A stretch of 64,000 bases of DNA, taken from the NCBI RefSeq assembly GCF_001641695.1, contig NZ_LSEF01000091.1:82489-146488 (forward strand). The letters are read 5' to 3'. The translations under genes and the position numbers were made by a program. Origin of the DNA: Bradyrhizobium neotropicale. Its GTDB lineage: Bacteria; Pseudomonadota; Alphaproteobacteria; Rhizobiales; Xanthobacteraceae. This document shows positions 18,422 to 26,731 of the stretch, one piece after another. The notes under the pieces were generated by a model. It saw nothing but the letters and a program-made list of their open reading frames with translations. It had not been told where the DNA came from and did not search any database. Within the stretch, counting starts at the first letter, position 1. Every line of letters starts with the position of its first letter.

Positions 18422-18464
18422 GCGGAAACCGGATTTCCGCGAGTTCAGGCGCCAAAGGCGCCCG
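18422..18464 (-). terminator. Two adjacent hairpins downstream of fliS
   Basis: GCGGAAA-ccgga-TTTCCGC (18422-18440) and GGCGCC-AAA-GGCGCC (about 18449-18463) lie about 65-110 nt beyond the fliS stop on the minus strand. Neither is followed by a clear U-tract, so termination could be partial or Rho-assisted. Confidence 0.35.
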
Positions 18465-18529
18465 ACGCACTACGGAATGCGCTCGAAACCGTGGTCCGAA
18501 CGACTGCCGGGCCGGCGAGATGAGTTCGC

Positions 18530-18958
18530 TCAACGCTTGCCGGCCGAATCGGCCGAGGCAGCCTTGCCCCCCCGCACCGTCGCGTCGACCTGCTCCCAGG
18601 CCTCACGCAGCTCGGTCAAGCCGGCAATGATGCGCCGAAAACTCTCGCGCGCATGCGGCCGGCCATAGGCCTTCAGGCTCGCCAGGATGAGGGCATTGTA
18701 GGTCTGGAACAGCCGTTCGGCGACCGCCCCGCCCTTGGTGAAATCGAGATTGTGGCTGAGCCCGCGCAGGATCGCGGTCGCCTTCATCAGGTGCTCGTGT
18801 CCCTCCTCGAAGCGCCGCGCTTCCTGCGCCGCAAGCGACTTCTGCAGGAAGGTGATCGCGCCGCCGAGCAGCATCGATACCGCCTTCAGCGGCGGGACGG
18901 TGGTCGCGATTCCCCGATAGGCCTGATTGGCCATGTACGCCATCGGATTATGCATCAT
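18530..18958 (-). CDS. fliS: FliS, flagellin export chaperone
   Basis: Cytoplasmic chaperone that keeps flagellin from polymerising before export. The 142-aa product is all-helical, and its N-terminal motif (NPMAYMANQAYRGIATT) resembles the FliS family YxxxxV region, followed by PLKAVSMLLGGAITFLQKSL and LSHNLDFTKGG. Its ATG overlaps the fliD stop by one base (TGATG), a sign of translational coupling; the fliC-fliD-fliS order is classical. Confidence 0.9.
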   Translation of the reverse strand: MMHNPMAYMANQAYRGIATTVPPLKAVSMLLGGAITFLQKSLAAQEARRFEEGHEHLMKATAILRGLSHNLDFTKGGAVAERLFQTYNALILASLKAYGRPHARESFRRIIAGLTELREAWEQVDATVRGGKAASADSAGKR

Positions 18959-20661
18959 CAGTTACTCGAGCTGGAGTTGAGCAAGGCCTTGAGATAGGTG
19001 AGCGTGTTGTTGGCGCTCTCGATCGCGGCCTGGTAGTTCGCATATTGGGTCTGGAGCTGCGTCTGATAGGCGGTCGCGGCGCTCTCGATGTCGTCGACCT
19101 TCTGCTGAAGCACGTTGTCGCGATCCTGCAGGTTTGTGATCAAGGTCTGCAATGCACCCGAGCTCGAAGAGTAGGTCTTGGCGATCTGGTAGAGCTGCGT
19201 GGCAATGCCGGACGTCGAGGTCACCGTGATCGATTGCGACGTTGTCCCCGAATAGGTGAAGGCCATGCCGGCATAGGCCGTCCCGGCATTGCCGATGATG
19301 GTGGTGCCGCTGATCGTGAACAGCGAGGAGTCGCCGCCGACCGAGGCCGACGTGAGATTGCCGGAGGAATCCACGGTCAGGTCGAGCGTGAAGGATTGCG
19401 GCGAGGTTCCGGTGTTGACGACGCTGAGCTGGCTCGACGAAGCCTTGGTCTGCGCCGACAACAGCGTGGTGACCCCGCTCAAATTGGTGCTGAGGATTCC
19501 GGACAGCGTCGAGGTGTCGAGCTCGAGCTCGTTGTTCTCGTTGAAGGACAGGCCGAGGTCGGCCATGGTGAGCCCGCCCACGGTGCTGCTGAGCGCGTTC
19601 TGCAGCGCATCCATGATGTCGCGCATTGTGCCATCGCCGAACAGAACCGCGCTCGACGACGCCGTGCCGTCCGAAGCGGTCGCCTGCTGGGCCATCACCG
19701 CGTCGCGGAAGGTGTTGTAGTTGGTGACGAACGTCTCGACCGCGGATTCGATCTGGCTGGTGTCGGCCCCGATGCTGATGTTCAGCGTTGCTCCGTCGGG
19801 CGTCGCCTGGAGCAGGTTGAACGTCACACCGCTGAGAACGTCGGTGATGTCGTTGGTATCCCGGGTCATCGAGATGCCGTCGAGGGAGAACTCGGCCGCC
19901 TGTGCCTTCTGCAGGGCGTCGGTGAAGGCGCCGGAGCTGTCGGTCACCCCGAGCTTGTTCAGGATGTCGTCGCCGGAGGTGCTGGAATAGGTGATGTCGG
20001 CCGCATCCTCGGTTCCGGTCAGCACCATCTCGTAGGATCCGCTCGACACCTGGACGATCGAGGCCTGCACATTGGTGGTCGAGGTCTGGGCGTTGACGGC
20101 GTCGACGACGTCCTGGAGCGACATCGTGCTGGTGACGGTGATGTCGGCGGTGCTGCCGCTCCCAAGACCGAGCGAGAAGGTGCCGGAATAGCCGAGCGCG
20201 GCGGTCTGGCTCGATTGCGAGGTGCCGACCACCTTCTGCGCGGTGGCGATCTGGCTGATCGTCAGCGTGTGGCCGCCGGTCGCCGCGCCGTTGCTGACCG
20301 ACATCGACAGCGCGGATGACGCGCTCACGTCGCCGGTCGAGCTGAGGGTCGCCGAACGGGTGGCAAAGGCGTTGGTCGCCAGCGAATTGACGACGGAGGT
20401 CGCGAGCGAGGAGAGCCCGCCGTAGAGCGTGGAAAGGTCGGTCTGGAGCGTCTGGTAGGCGGTGACCTTGGCCTCGTTGCTGGTGATCGTGGTCGAGATC
20501 GTGGTCGCCAGCTCGAGCTTGGCGTTCACCGCCGCGGTGATCAGCGCGCTCCAGTCGATGCTGGTCGACGTCGTCGTACCGGTCGTGGTCACCGAGGAGG
20601 CGCTCGAACTGGCCGAACTGGTCGTCGACGTGCTGCTGGTGCTCGAACTGACGCTGGTCAC
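18958..20661 (-). CDS. fliD: FliD, flagellar filament cap protein (HAP2)
   Basis: Distal cap under which flagellin assembles. After a 40-residue Ser/Thr tract comes IDWSALITAAVNAKLELATT and the N-terminal helix region (TAYQTLQTDLSTLYGGLSSL), with the C-terminal helix (LQQKVDDIESAATAYQTQLQ, YLKALLNSS) of FliD_C. It has 567 aa. The start is GTG with GGAG some distance upstream; no ATG is nearer. It follows fliC after 78 nt that hold a hairpin. Confidence 0.92.
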   Translation of the reverse strand: MTSVSSSTSSTSTTSSASSSASSVTTTGTTTSTSIDWSALITAAVNAKLELATTISTTITSNEAKVTAYQTLQTDLSTLYGGLSSLATSVVNSLATNAFATRSATLSSTGDVSASSALSMSVSNGAATGGHTLTISQIATAQKVVGTSQSSQTAALGYSGTFSLGLGSGSTADITVTSTMSLQDVVDAVNAQTSTTNVQASIVQVSSGSYEMVLTGTEDAADITYSSTSGDDILNKLGVTDSSGAFTDALQKAQAAEFSLDGISMTRDTNDITDVLSGVTFNLLQATPDGATLNISIGADTSQIESAVETFVTNYNTFRDAVMAQQATASDGTASSSAVLFGDGTMRDIMDALQNALSSTVGGLTMADLGLSFNENNELELDTSTLSGILSTNLSGVTTLLSAQTKASSSQLSVVNTGTSPQSFTLDLTVDSSGNLTSASVGGDSSLFTISGTTIIGNAGTAYAGMAFTYSGTTSQSITVTSTSGIATQLYQIAKTYSSSSGALQTLITNLQDRDNVLQQKVDDIESAATAYQTQLQTQYANYQAAIESANNTLTYLKALLNSSSSN

Positions 20662-20688
20662 TTTGCTGCCCGCTCCATCCCGGTAAGA

Positions 20689-20715
20689 GCCGGGCCGGCA
20701 TCAAGCCGACCCGGC
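20689..20715 (-). terminator. Strong hairpin between fliC and fliD
   Basis: GCCGGGCCGGC-atcaa-GCCGACCCGGC: an 11-bp stem (one G-U pair) with a 5-nt loop, 25 nt beyond the fliC stop. On the minus strand it is followed by CTCTTACC and no long U-run. It could end or thin transcription after fliC, or protect the fliC mRNA 3' end, giving far more flagellin than cap. Confidence 0.5.
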
Positions 20716-20739
20716 ATGACGGTCGTTAGGTCAGGCGTC

Positions 20740-21564
20740 TTAGCCGAGCAGCTTGAGCAGGTATTGCGGCATCTGGTTCGCCGCGGATTCGGCCGACACC
20801 GCGGCCTGCGTCTTCACTTCGGCCGAGGACAGCTTGGCCTGCTCGGCCGCGATGTCGACGTCCTTGATCGCGGAGTTCGCAGCCTGCAGGTTCTGGGTCT
20901 GGGTCGAGATCGAGTCGGAGGAGAAGTTGAACCGCGACTCCTGCGCGCCGATGCTGGCGCGAGCCGCGGAAACCGTATCGATCGCGGTGTCCAGCACGGT
21001 CAGTGCCGAGGTCGCATCCGACAGCGAGCTGACGTCGAGCGAAGAGACGCTGAGCGAAGACGCCGTGAGACTCGTCAGCTTGATCGTGATGGTGTCCGAG
21101 CCCGAAGAGCCGACCAGGACCGAGACGCCGGAGGAGAACACGCTGGAGCCATCGAGCAGACTCTGGCTGGAATAGCGGGTGCCGCTCGCGATCGAATCGA
21201 TTTCGCTCGTGAGCTGCGTGAATTCCGAGTTGATATAGGCCCGGCTTGAATCGGTGGTGGTGCCCGACGCGGACTCCGAGGCCAGCGACTTCATGCGGGC
21301 CAGGATGTCGGAGATGTTCGAAGCGCCGCCGTCCGCGGTCTGCAGGATCGCAGTCGCCTGCGACGCGTTGGTCGCGGCCTGCTGCAGCGTGGTGACGTCC
21401 GACGAGATGCGGGTGGAGATCGCAAGGCCGGCAGCGTCGTCGGAGGCAGAAGTGATGCGCGAACCGCTCGACAGCTTGGAGAGCGAGCTGCTCTCCTGCG
21501 CGGAGTTGATATTGAGGTAGCGCACCGCGGAGTTCGCGGCAGTGTTGGTGTTAATTGCAGGCAT
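20740..21564 (-). CDS. fliC: Flagellin
   Basis: Filament subunit exported through the flagellar type III system. The conserved N-terminal D0/D1 helices (INTNTAANSAVRYLNINSAQ, LSSGSRITSASDDAAGLAIS) and C-terminal helices (ESRFNFSSDSISTQTQNLQA, NQMPQYLLKLL) flank a short Ser/Thr-rich central part. It has 274 aa, a compact, Caulobacter-like size. AGGAG stands 6 nt from the ATG. It is the only flagellin in the window. The high Ser/Thr content and a nearby putative glycan-modification cluster make glycosylation possible. Confidence 0.96.
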   Translation of the reverse strand: MPAINTNTAANSAVRYLNINSAQESSSLSKLSSGSRITSASDDAAGLAISTRISSDVTTLQQAATNASQATAILQTADGGASNISDILARMKSLASESASGTTTDSSRAYINSEFTQLTSEIDSIASGTRYSSQSLLDGSSVFSSGVSVLVGSSGSDTITIKLTSLTASSLSVSSLDVSSLSDATSALTVLDTAIDTVSAARASIGAQESRFNFSSDSISTQTQNLQAANSAIKDVDIAAEQAKLSSAEVKTQAAVSAESAANQMPQYLLKLLG

Positions 21565-21705
21565 TGAAGGCTCCTGTGCTGATGGGCATGGCGTGCCGCA
21601 TCGTGGAAGACGATTGACGACGCGGACCGCAGCCCCGTCCGTTCGCTCAAACGACGGAGCGCAAGGAGATCAGGCGGGAAATTCTCCGAGAGCGGAATTT
21701 TATGG

Positions 21706-22389
21706 TTAGTAGTCGGTAAACGCGGTTCGGATGTCGCGTTCGTGCTTGCGCAGGAGCTGGCGAAGCTGCTGGCGGCCGCGCTTGAGCAGCGACTCCACCG
21801 CGGCGACCGTCGTGTCCATCACCTGCGCGATCTCGCCGTTGCTCATGTTCTCGTGGTAGGAGAGGATCACTGCGATGCGCTGCTGCTCTGGCAGGCGCTG
21901 CATCGCGAGCTCCAGCATGTCGTTCAGCTCGTTGCGCTCGATGATTTCAGCAGCATCCGGCTGGCCGTCGGCAACTTCCGGCACCGTCTCGACATTCTCG
22001 GTGCGCGGCTTGCGGCGCAGGTCGATGCAGCGGTTGGAGATGACGCGGTAAAGCCAGGTCGAGAATTTTGCGCGGCCGTGCTGCCAACGCCCGCGATGAG
22101 TCCAGATCTTGAGCATGGTGTCCTGCACCACGTCCTCGGCATCCGCCGCGTTGCCGATGATGCGCAGCGCGATCGCGTAGGCACGATCGATATGCCGCTC
22201 GACCAGCATCCGGAATGCAGCTTCATCACCGGTGGCAAGCCTGTCCAGGAGCTCGCTGTCCTCGTCGAAGACAACGTCGGCGACCGGCGGATTGTCGGGC
22301 GCGAGCGCCACTGAGGGCATCACCGGCACGGTCGCATCAGCCGACACCGTCGCCTCGGCGGGACCCCAGACATCAGCAGCGTAACTCAT
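21706..22389 (-). CDS. ECF-type RNA polymerase sigma factor
   Basis: Group 4 sigma factor. Region 2 is visible as DEAAFRMLVERHIDRAYAIA, DAEDVVQDTMLKIW and FSTWLYRVISNRCIDLRR; region 4 as LPEQQRIAVILSYHENMSN and VAAVESLLKRGRQQLRQLL. The ATG at 22389 has GGAG 7 nt upstream and gives 227 aa; the open frame reaches back to 22458 without a ribosome site. A non-conserved N-terminus of about 40 residues precedes region 2. It is directly upstream of fliC on the same strand, so it may control, or be co-transcribed with, the late flagellar genes. No anti-sigma gene adjoins it. Confidence 0.9.
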   Translation of the reverse strand: MSYAADVWGPAEATVSADATVPVMPSVALAPDNPPVADVVFDEDSELLDRLATGDEAAFRMLVERHIDRAYAIALRIIGNAADAEDVVQDTMLKIWTHRGRWQHGRAKFSTWLYRVISNRCIDLRRKPRTENVETVPEVADGQPDAAEIIERNELNDMLELAMQRLPEQQRIAVILSYHENMSNGEIAQVMDTTVAAVESLLKRGRQQLRQLLRKHERDIRTAFTDY

Positions 22390-22900
22390 CCCGCAATCTC
22401 CAACCCGCAATGCCGGCGGCGCACATGCCACGCAGCTTCCACGCGTTGAACGCGACACCAGAACAATCCAGGCGGAGATTTTCTGAGTTTTTTCAAGATG
22501 TTATCCGGAATCTTTTGCCGGGCAACAGGCAATAATTGCCGACAGCACGCAAATGTCGCGCGTTCGTCCTGCAATCATCGACATCGTCTCGCACCATTGC
22601 GGATCATCGATCCCAAACAGATGTGTTCTCGAAAAACGCTTAGATTACGCGGCACCAGGTGATCGAACGGCACGCGCATCGCGCGCCTGAGGATCAATTG
22701 TGTCTGAGTGTAAACGGCCGCGAGACCGCTTCTTCACTCGGCAATTTTTTCCGAATCACCTTTTTCGAACCTAGCGATTTTTTTGAATCTGTCAGTCGCG
22801 ACGAGCGCGATTTTGAATCGCGCGTGAACTTTTTTCGTCGTCGTGCCGCCTGAGTTCACTCACGCGCACGTTAATCGCGTGTTGGAAGGGGATTCTTGAC
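22390..22900. other. Divergent intergenic region with an AT-rich, T-tract patch
   Basis: A 511-bp gap without a credible gene. From about 22740 to 22840 the sequence is AT-rich against a GC-rich background, with T-tracts at 22745-22750, 22761-22765, 22778-22784 and 22830-22835. GCGATTTT...GAATC occurs twice (about 22774-22789 and 22807-22820), and GCGCGATT-ttg-AATCGCGC (about 22805-22823) forms a perfect 8-bp hairpin. It probably contains the promoters of both flanking genes. Confidence 0.5.
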
Positions 22901-25315
22901 ATGACGATCGCGACAGTCGGCGCAAAATGTCGGACGCAAAATGTTTCTGCTTGGTCATTCGATGTTTTCGATACGTTTCTCGTTCGCGCCTGCACGACGC
23001 CAGATGGCGTATTTGAAAGGACTTACGAGCTATCCGGCGTTTCGCGCTCTTCTCCGGGTGTTTCCGCGAGTTTCGTTCAGCATCGAATCCAGGCCGAAGC
23101 GCGCGCACGCAAGGCTGCAAAGGACAAGCGCGGAGCGAGCGAAGTTCACGTCACCGAGATCTATTCCTATTTTCCGTTCAGGCTGTTCGGCCTCGAACGC
23201 CGTGACCTGAACGATCTGGTCGATGCCGAGTTCGACGCGGAGCTCGCGCTCTGCCGTGCCAATCCCGACATGCTGCGGCAATATCTGGACATGAAGCGCG
23301 CCGGCCATTGCGTCGGATTCATCTCCGACACCTATTGGGATTCCGAACGGCTGGCGCAGCTGTTGCGGGCTTGCTGGCCCGGCCTGACCTGGGATTTCCT
23401 CTACGCCTCCTGCGACCATGGCAGCAGCAAGAGCGAAGCCCTGTTCGCGAAATACCTGTCCGAGCAAGGCATCGATGCAGCCGCCTCCTTTCACGTCGGC
23501 GACAACGAGAAGGCCGACATCAGGGGCGCGCGGCGCCACGGCATTCGTCCGCGCTACTATCCACAGGCCACGCCGCGGCTGGCGTCGATCTTTCAACGCG
23601 AGACCGCGCTGTTCGAATTGCTCTGCCAGAACGCGCCGTCGCGGCTCGATGATGGCGCGCGTACCTTGCGACGCATGGTGGCAGCGGGCAGCGCCGAGAA
23701 GTCTCCCGCATTCCATCTGGGACTCACCATCCTCGGCCCGGTGATGACGGCTTTCGACGCCTTTGTGGCGAGACGATGCAAGGAGGTCGGGGGCCCGGCC
23801 CGGCAGGTTGCCCTCGGCTTCCTCGGCCGCGACGGCTTCCTGTCGCACCGGATCTGGCAGGGCCTGAACGGCACGGCCTCGGCCTATCTCGAGATCAATC
23901 GCCGCGTCAGCCTGATCGCCTCGGCCGACACGATCGACCCGCTCGTCGATCTCCTCAGCAAGGTCTTCAAGATCGATGCGACGACGTTCCACGACATGAT
24001 GAAGATCACGTCGCCGGAAGTCGTCGCGTTCTTTGCGAGGTTTCCCGGCGGAATCGCTACTGGCGAAGAGCTCGCAGCCGCCCTTCCCGACCTGATGGAC
24101 GCCGGTGAAATCGTCGCGCTCGCCGGGGCCTTGCGCAGGCGCTTGCTCGCTTATCTCCGTTACGCAATCCCGGGCTTTGACGACTGCACCGATCTCGTGC
24201 TCGCCGATCTCGGCTATTCCGGCAGCGTGCAGAAGGCGCTGCGCCGCGTCTTCGACCAGGAGGGCATCAAGGTCCGCCTGCACGGCGCCTATCTGATCTC
24301 CCTCGACGACGCCTTTGACGATATCGCCGAAGAGGACAGTGTGGAAGGCTTCATCTCCGACCTCGTAATCACGCCGCATGCCAAGCGCATGCTGAGCCGC
24401 AACGTCGCACTGCTGGAGCAGGCCTGCTGCTCGGCCGACGGCTCGGTGCGGGACTACGAGGGCGGCACGGTGCTGCGTGAGATCAATCCGCGTCCCGCAA
24501 GCCAGATCGCGCTTGCCGCGGAGATTCAGGCCGGCGCACTGGCCTTTGCGGAGAGCGCCGTGGGCGTCGCGGCCAATTACGGTCTGCATCCCTACGCCGC
24601 ACCCGACGTCGCCGCGCGCTGGAGCGCGGCGACGCTGGCGCGGCTCCTGCTGCTGCCCGATGAGGACGAACTGGCGCTGCTCGGCGGATTGAAGCACGAC
24701 GTCAACCTCGGCACACATGCGCTGGCGCCGATGCTCGACAGCCGCTTCGTCTGCGACCAGATCACCGCGCGCGGCCTCTCGGCCGCCTGCGCGTCGGCCG
24801 CGCCGCCGATGTGGCTCGCGGGCAGCTTCGCGCGCCTGTCGCCGTCCTACGGCTATCTCTATGTGCTGTTCGGCGCCAATCGCCTGCCCGCCGACGTCTT
24901 CGAGGAACGCCCCTGTGGCTCGGTTCAGGTCGGATTGTTCCGCGCCGGCGGCGATGCGGCACTTGAGACAGTCACCATCTATCGCACCGGACTCGGCGAG
25001 CTGCGTTTGCGCATTCCCCTGTCTCGCACCATGGCAATCAGCATGATTGCCTTGCCGCTGGCGAAATTCGCGCCCCAAGGCCTTCTCCATCGCGTGACTG
25101 TCCAGCAAGGCGAGGATGTTCGCGACGCCGCCGAGAGCCAGGACGTGATCGGCATCGCCGACGCCAGCCTGGTCTACGCCGGCATCCAGCGGACCGGCGA
25201 GCATTATCGCGCCGAGACCGAGGACGGCTGCCTGCTGATCCCGGTCGCTCCGATGACGAAGGACATCGCGGTCTATTCCGTGGCGATCGCGCCGCTCGGC
25301 ACCAGCTCCAAATAG
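22901..25315 (+). CDS. Large HAD-superfamily protein, surface-glycan type
   Basis: 804-aa protein with an N-terminal haloacid-dehalogenase-type domain: SFDVFDTFLVR (nucleophile Asp21), FISDTYW (Ser142), a lysine region (KSEALFAKYL) and HVGDNEKADIRGAR (Asp201). A second part (about 300-340: GFLGRDGFLSHRIWQ, then AYLEINRRVSL) recalls the RDG and SRR-type region of HAD proteins found in capsule and surface-polysaccharide loci. No signal peptide or membrane span. AGGGG lies about 10 nt before the ATG. It heads a three-gene unit next to the flagellin operon, so modification of flagellin or of a surface glycan is a reasonable inference. Confidence 0.75.
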   Translation: MTIATVGAKCRTQNVSAWSFDVFDTFLVRACTTPDGVFERTYELSGVSRSSPGVSASFVQHRIQAEARARKAAKDKRGASEVHVTEIYSYFPFRLFGLERRDLNDLVDAEFDAELALCRANPDMLRQYLDMKRAGHCVGFISDTYWDSERLAQLLRACWPGLTWDFLYASCDHGSSKSEALFAKYLSEQGIDAAASFHVGDNEKADIRGARRHGIRPRYYPQATPRLASIFQRETALFELLCQNAPSRLDDGARTLRRMVAAGSAEKSPAFHLGLTILGPVMTAFDAFVARRCKEVGGPARQVALGFLGRDGFLSHRIWQGLNGTASAYLEINRRVSLIASADTIDPLVDLLSKVFKIDATTFHDMMKITSPEVVAFFARFPGGIATGEELAAALPDLMDAGEIVALAGALRRRLLAYLRYAIPGFDDCTDLVLADLGYSGSVQKALRRVFDQEGIKVRLHGAYLISLDDAFDDIAEEDSVEGFISDLVITPHAKRMLSRNVALLEQACCSADGSVRDYEGGTVLREINPRPASQIALAAEIQAGALAFAESAVGVAANYGLHPYAAPDVAARWSAATLARLLLLPDEDELALLGGLKHDVNLGTHALAPMLDSRFVCDQITARGLSAACASAAPPMWLAGSFARLSPSYGYLYVLFGANRLPADVFEERPCGSVQVGLFRAGGDAALETVTIYRTGLGELRLRIPLSRTMAISMIALPLAKFAPQGLLHRVTVQQGEDVRDAAESQDVIGIADASLVYAGIQRTGEHYRAETEDGCLLIPVAPMTKDIAVYSVAIAPLGTSSK

Positions 25316-25398
25316 TCCGCCTGATCGCGCCGCCCCGGTCGTTGAAGTCCATGGGCTAAGAAAAGCGCCGATCCGACCCGGCGCGAGGGGACACGGAA

Positions 25399-26718
25399 TT
25401 GACGGACGAGACGCACGCAAATCTTGATCGCCTGCTGCAAGCCGGCGGCATCCAGCTTGGCCGGGCCCAGCGCGATCGCCTGACCTGGCTGGTCGGGCAA
25501 TACGGTGCGCCGACGCTCGACGCCAACCTTGAGGGACGGCACGGCGGCCTCATCCTCCTGAAGGAACTGCCGAGCGGCGCCGCGGCCGAGTTGTTGTACC
25601 GCGCGCTTACCCCTGCCAGCGCCGTCGTCATTCCCGGGAGCGAGAGTCCCGGCTTCGATTTCCTCAAGTCCAAGCTGACCGAGTTCGGCACCGTCGGCCC
25701 CTGCGGCGCGGACGGCCCGCATGAAATATGGTGGGGCGGTATCGGCTGGTCGAAATTCCTGACCGCCGCTGATGCCTCCGCCGCCCGGCCGCGCATCGTC
25801 TCCTGTTATCCGCGCGGCGGCGGCGAGAATATTTCCTCAGGCTTGAGGCAATCGCTCGAGCGCCTGCGCCTCGACAGCCATATCGAGGCAATCGGGACCC
25901 AGTTTGACGACCGCATCCTCTGCTTCGAGAAGGCCGAGTTCATGGTGCGGATGTGGAACAAATATCGCGAACCGCTGCTTTTCGTCGAAGCCGGCGCCGT
26001 GTTGCGCGAGCTGCCGCTGCTGCCGTCCTTCCTCCGTTGCGACGTCGCGCTCCACAAGTGGAACCGCTGGGAGATGTCGGCGCGTACGCTCTATCTCGGC
26101 CGCACCGCGCACGCCGAACTGCTGCTGCGCGCCTGGCAGCAGCTCGCCGCGTCCTATCCCGCGGTCTGGGAGGGCTATCTGCTCGACCAGGCCTGGAGCC
26201 TGACCTCGTCGCAGGTGCCGCTCGACACCGTATGGCTGCCGCGATCCTATCACGCGCTGAAAGGCGATCTCGGCGCGAGCCGCGCCGTGATCCTGCACGA
26301 TCAGCAAACGACGACGCTGGAGCTCGGGCCCGATCCCGGTTTCGCCGGCCTCGTGCGCACCGCCCGCCGCGCCGGCCGCACCGGCGCTCGCGACGCCTTC
26401 ATGGTGATGACCTCGAAAGCTACGACTGGCAACGGCATCGCCGTGATCTTGCGCGACATCGCGGCCAGCGACGCGACCGCGGTTGCGGCGACGGTCGAAG
26501 CCGTGACCGGCGCCTATGCCGCCGACTGCGGCGGGTACGGCCGGTTCGAGCTGTCGCTGTGCGCCTGGCAGGAGGATGTCGGCGCCGCGCGCGAAGCCGC
26601 CGCCCTGGCGCGCTACCGCATCCTGGAGATCGCCCCGGGGCAGAAGATCGCCAACGATTTCTTCGCCGCGCACGCATCCGACGATGCGGTCATGACCGCG
26701 CGCCATCTTTTCCCCTGA
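25399..26718 (+). CDS. Glycosyltransferase-like protein lacking the DxD motif
   Basis: 439 aa with a TTG start. The middle part looks like the GT-A type nucleotide-sugar transferases of the W-DADA-DVA-SGT pattern: FEKAEFMVRMWNKYREPLLF, then FVEAGAVLRELP at the place of the metal-binding LDADAxV strand, CDVALHK, ARTLYLGRTAHAELLLRAWQ and EGYLLDQAW. The normally acidic DxD is Glu197-Ala-Gly199, so metal-sugar binding is probably altered or lost. Residues 1-120 and the last 120 residues are not recognised. It follows the HAD gene by 83 nt and is 13 nt from the next gene. Confidence 0.6.
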   Translation: MTDETHANLDRLLQAGGIQLGRAQRDRLTWLVGQYGAPTLDANLEGRHGGLILLKELPSGAAAELLYRALTPASAVVIPGSESPGFDFLKSKLTEFGTVGPCGADGPHEIWWGGIGWSKFLTAADASAARPRIVSCYPRGGGENISSGLRQSLERLRLDSHIEAIGTQFDDRILCFEKAEFMVRMWNKYREPLLFVEAGAVLRELPLLPSFLRCDVALHKWNRWEMSARTLYLGRTAHAELLLRAWQQLAASYPAVWEGYLLDQAWSLTSSQVPLDTVWLPRSYHALKGDLGASRAVILHDQQTTTLELGPDPGFAGLVRTARRAGRTGARDAFMVMTSKATTGNGIAVILRDIAASDATAVAATVEAVTGAYAADCGGYGRFELSLCAWQEDVGAAREAAALARYRILEIAPGQKIANDFFAAHASDDAVMTARHLFP

Positions 26719-26731
26719 CGGACGACACACG

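Noticed and set aside
18958..20704. 580-aa frame on the minus strand parallel to fliD
   Set aside because: His/Arg/Gln-rich shadow of the Ser/Thr-rich fliD frame.
21580..21700. Possible sigma-54 promoter upstream of fliC
   Set aside because: GGCACGCCATGC was found, but the GG-GC spacing is 8 nt and not 10, so it does not fit.
23030..25420. 796-aa minus-strand frame opposite the HAD gene
   Set aside because: A long open antisense frame produced by GC-rich codon bias; the HAD motifs are on the plus strand.
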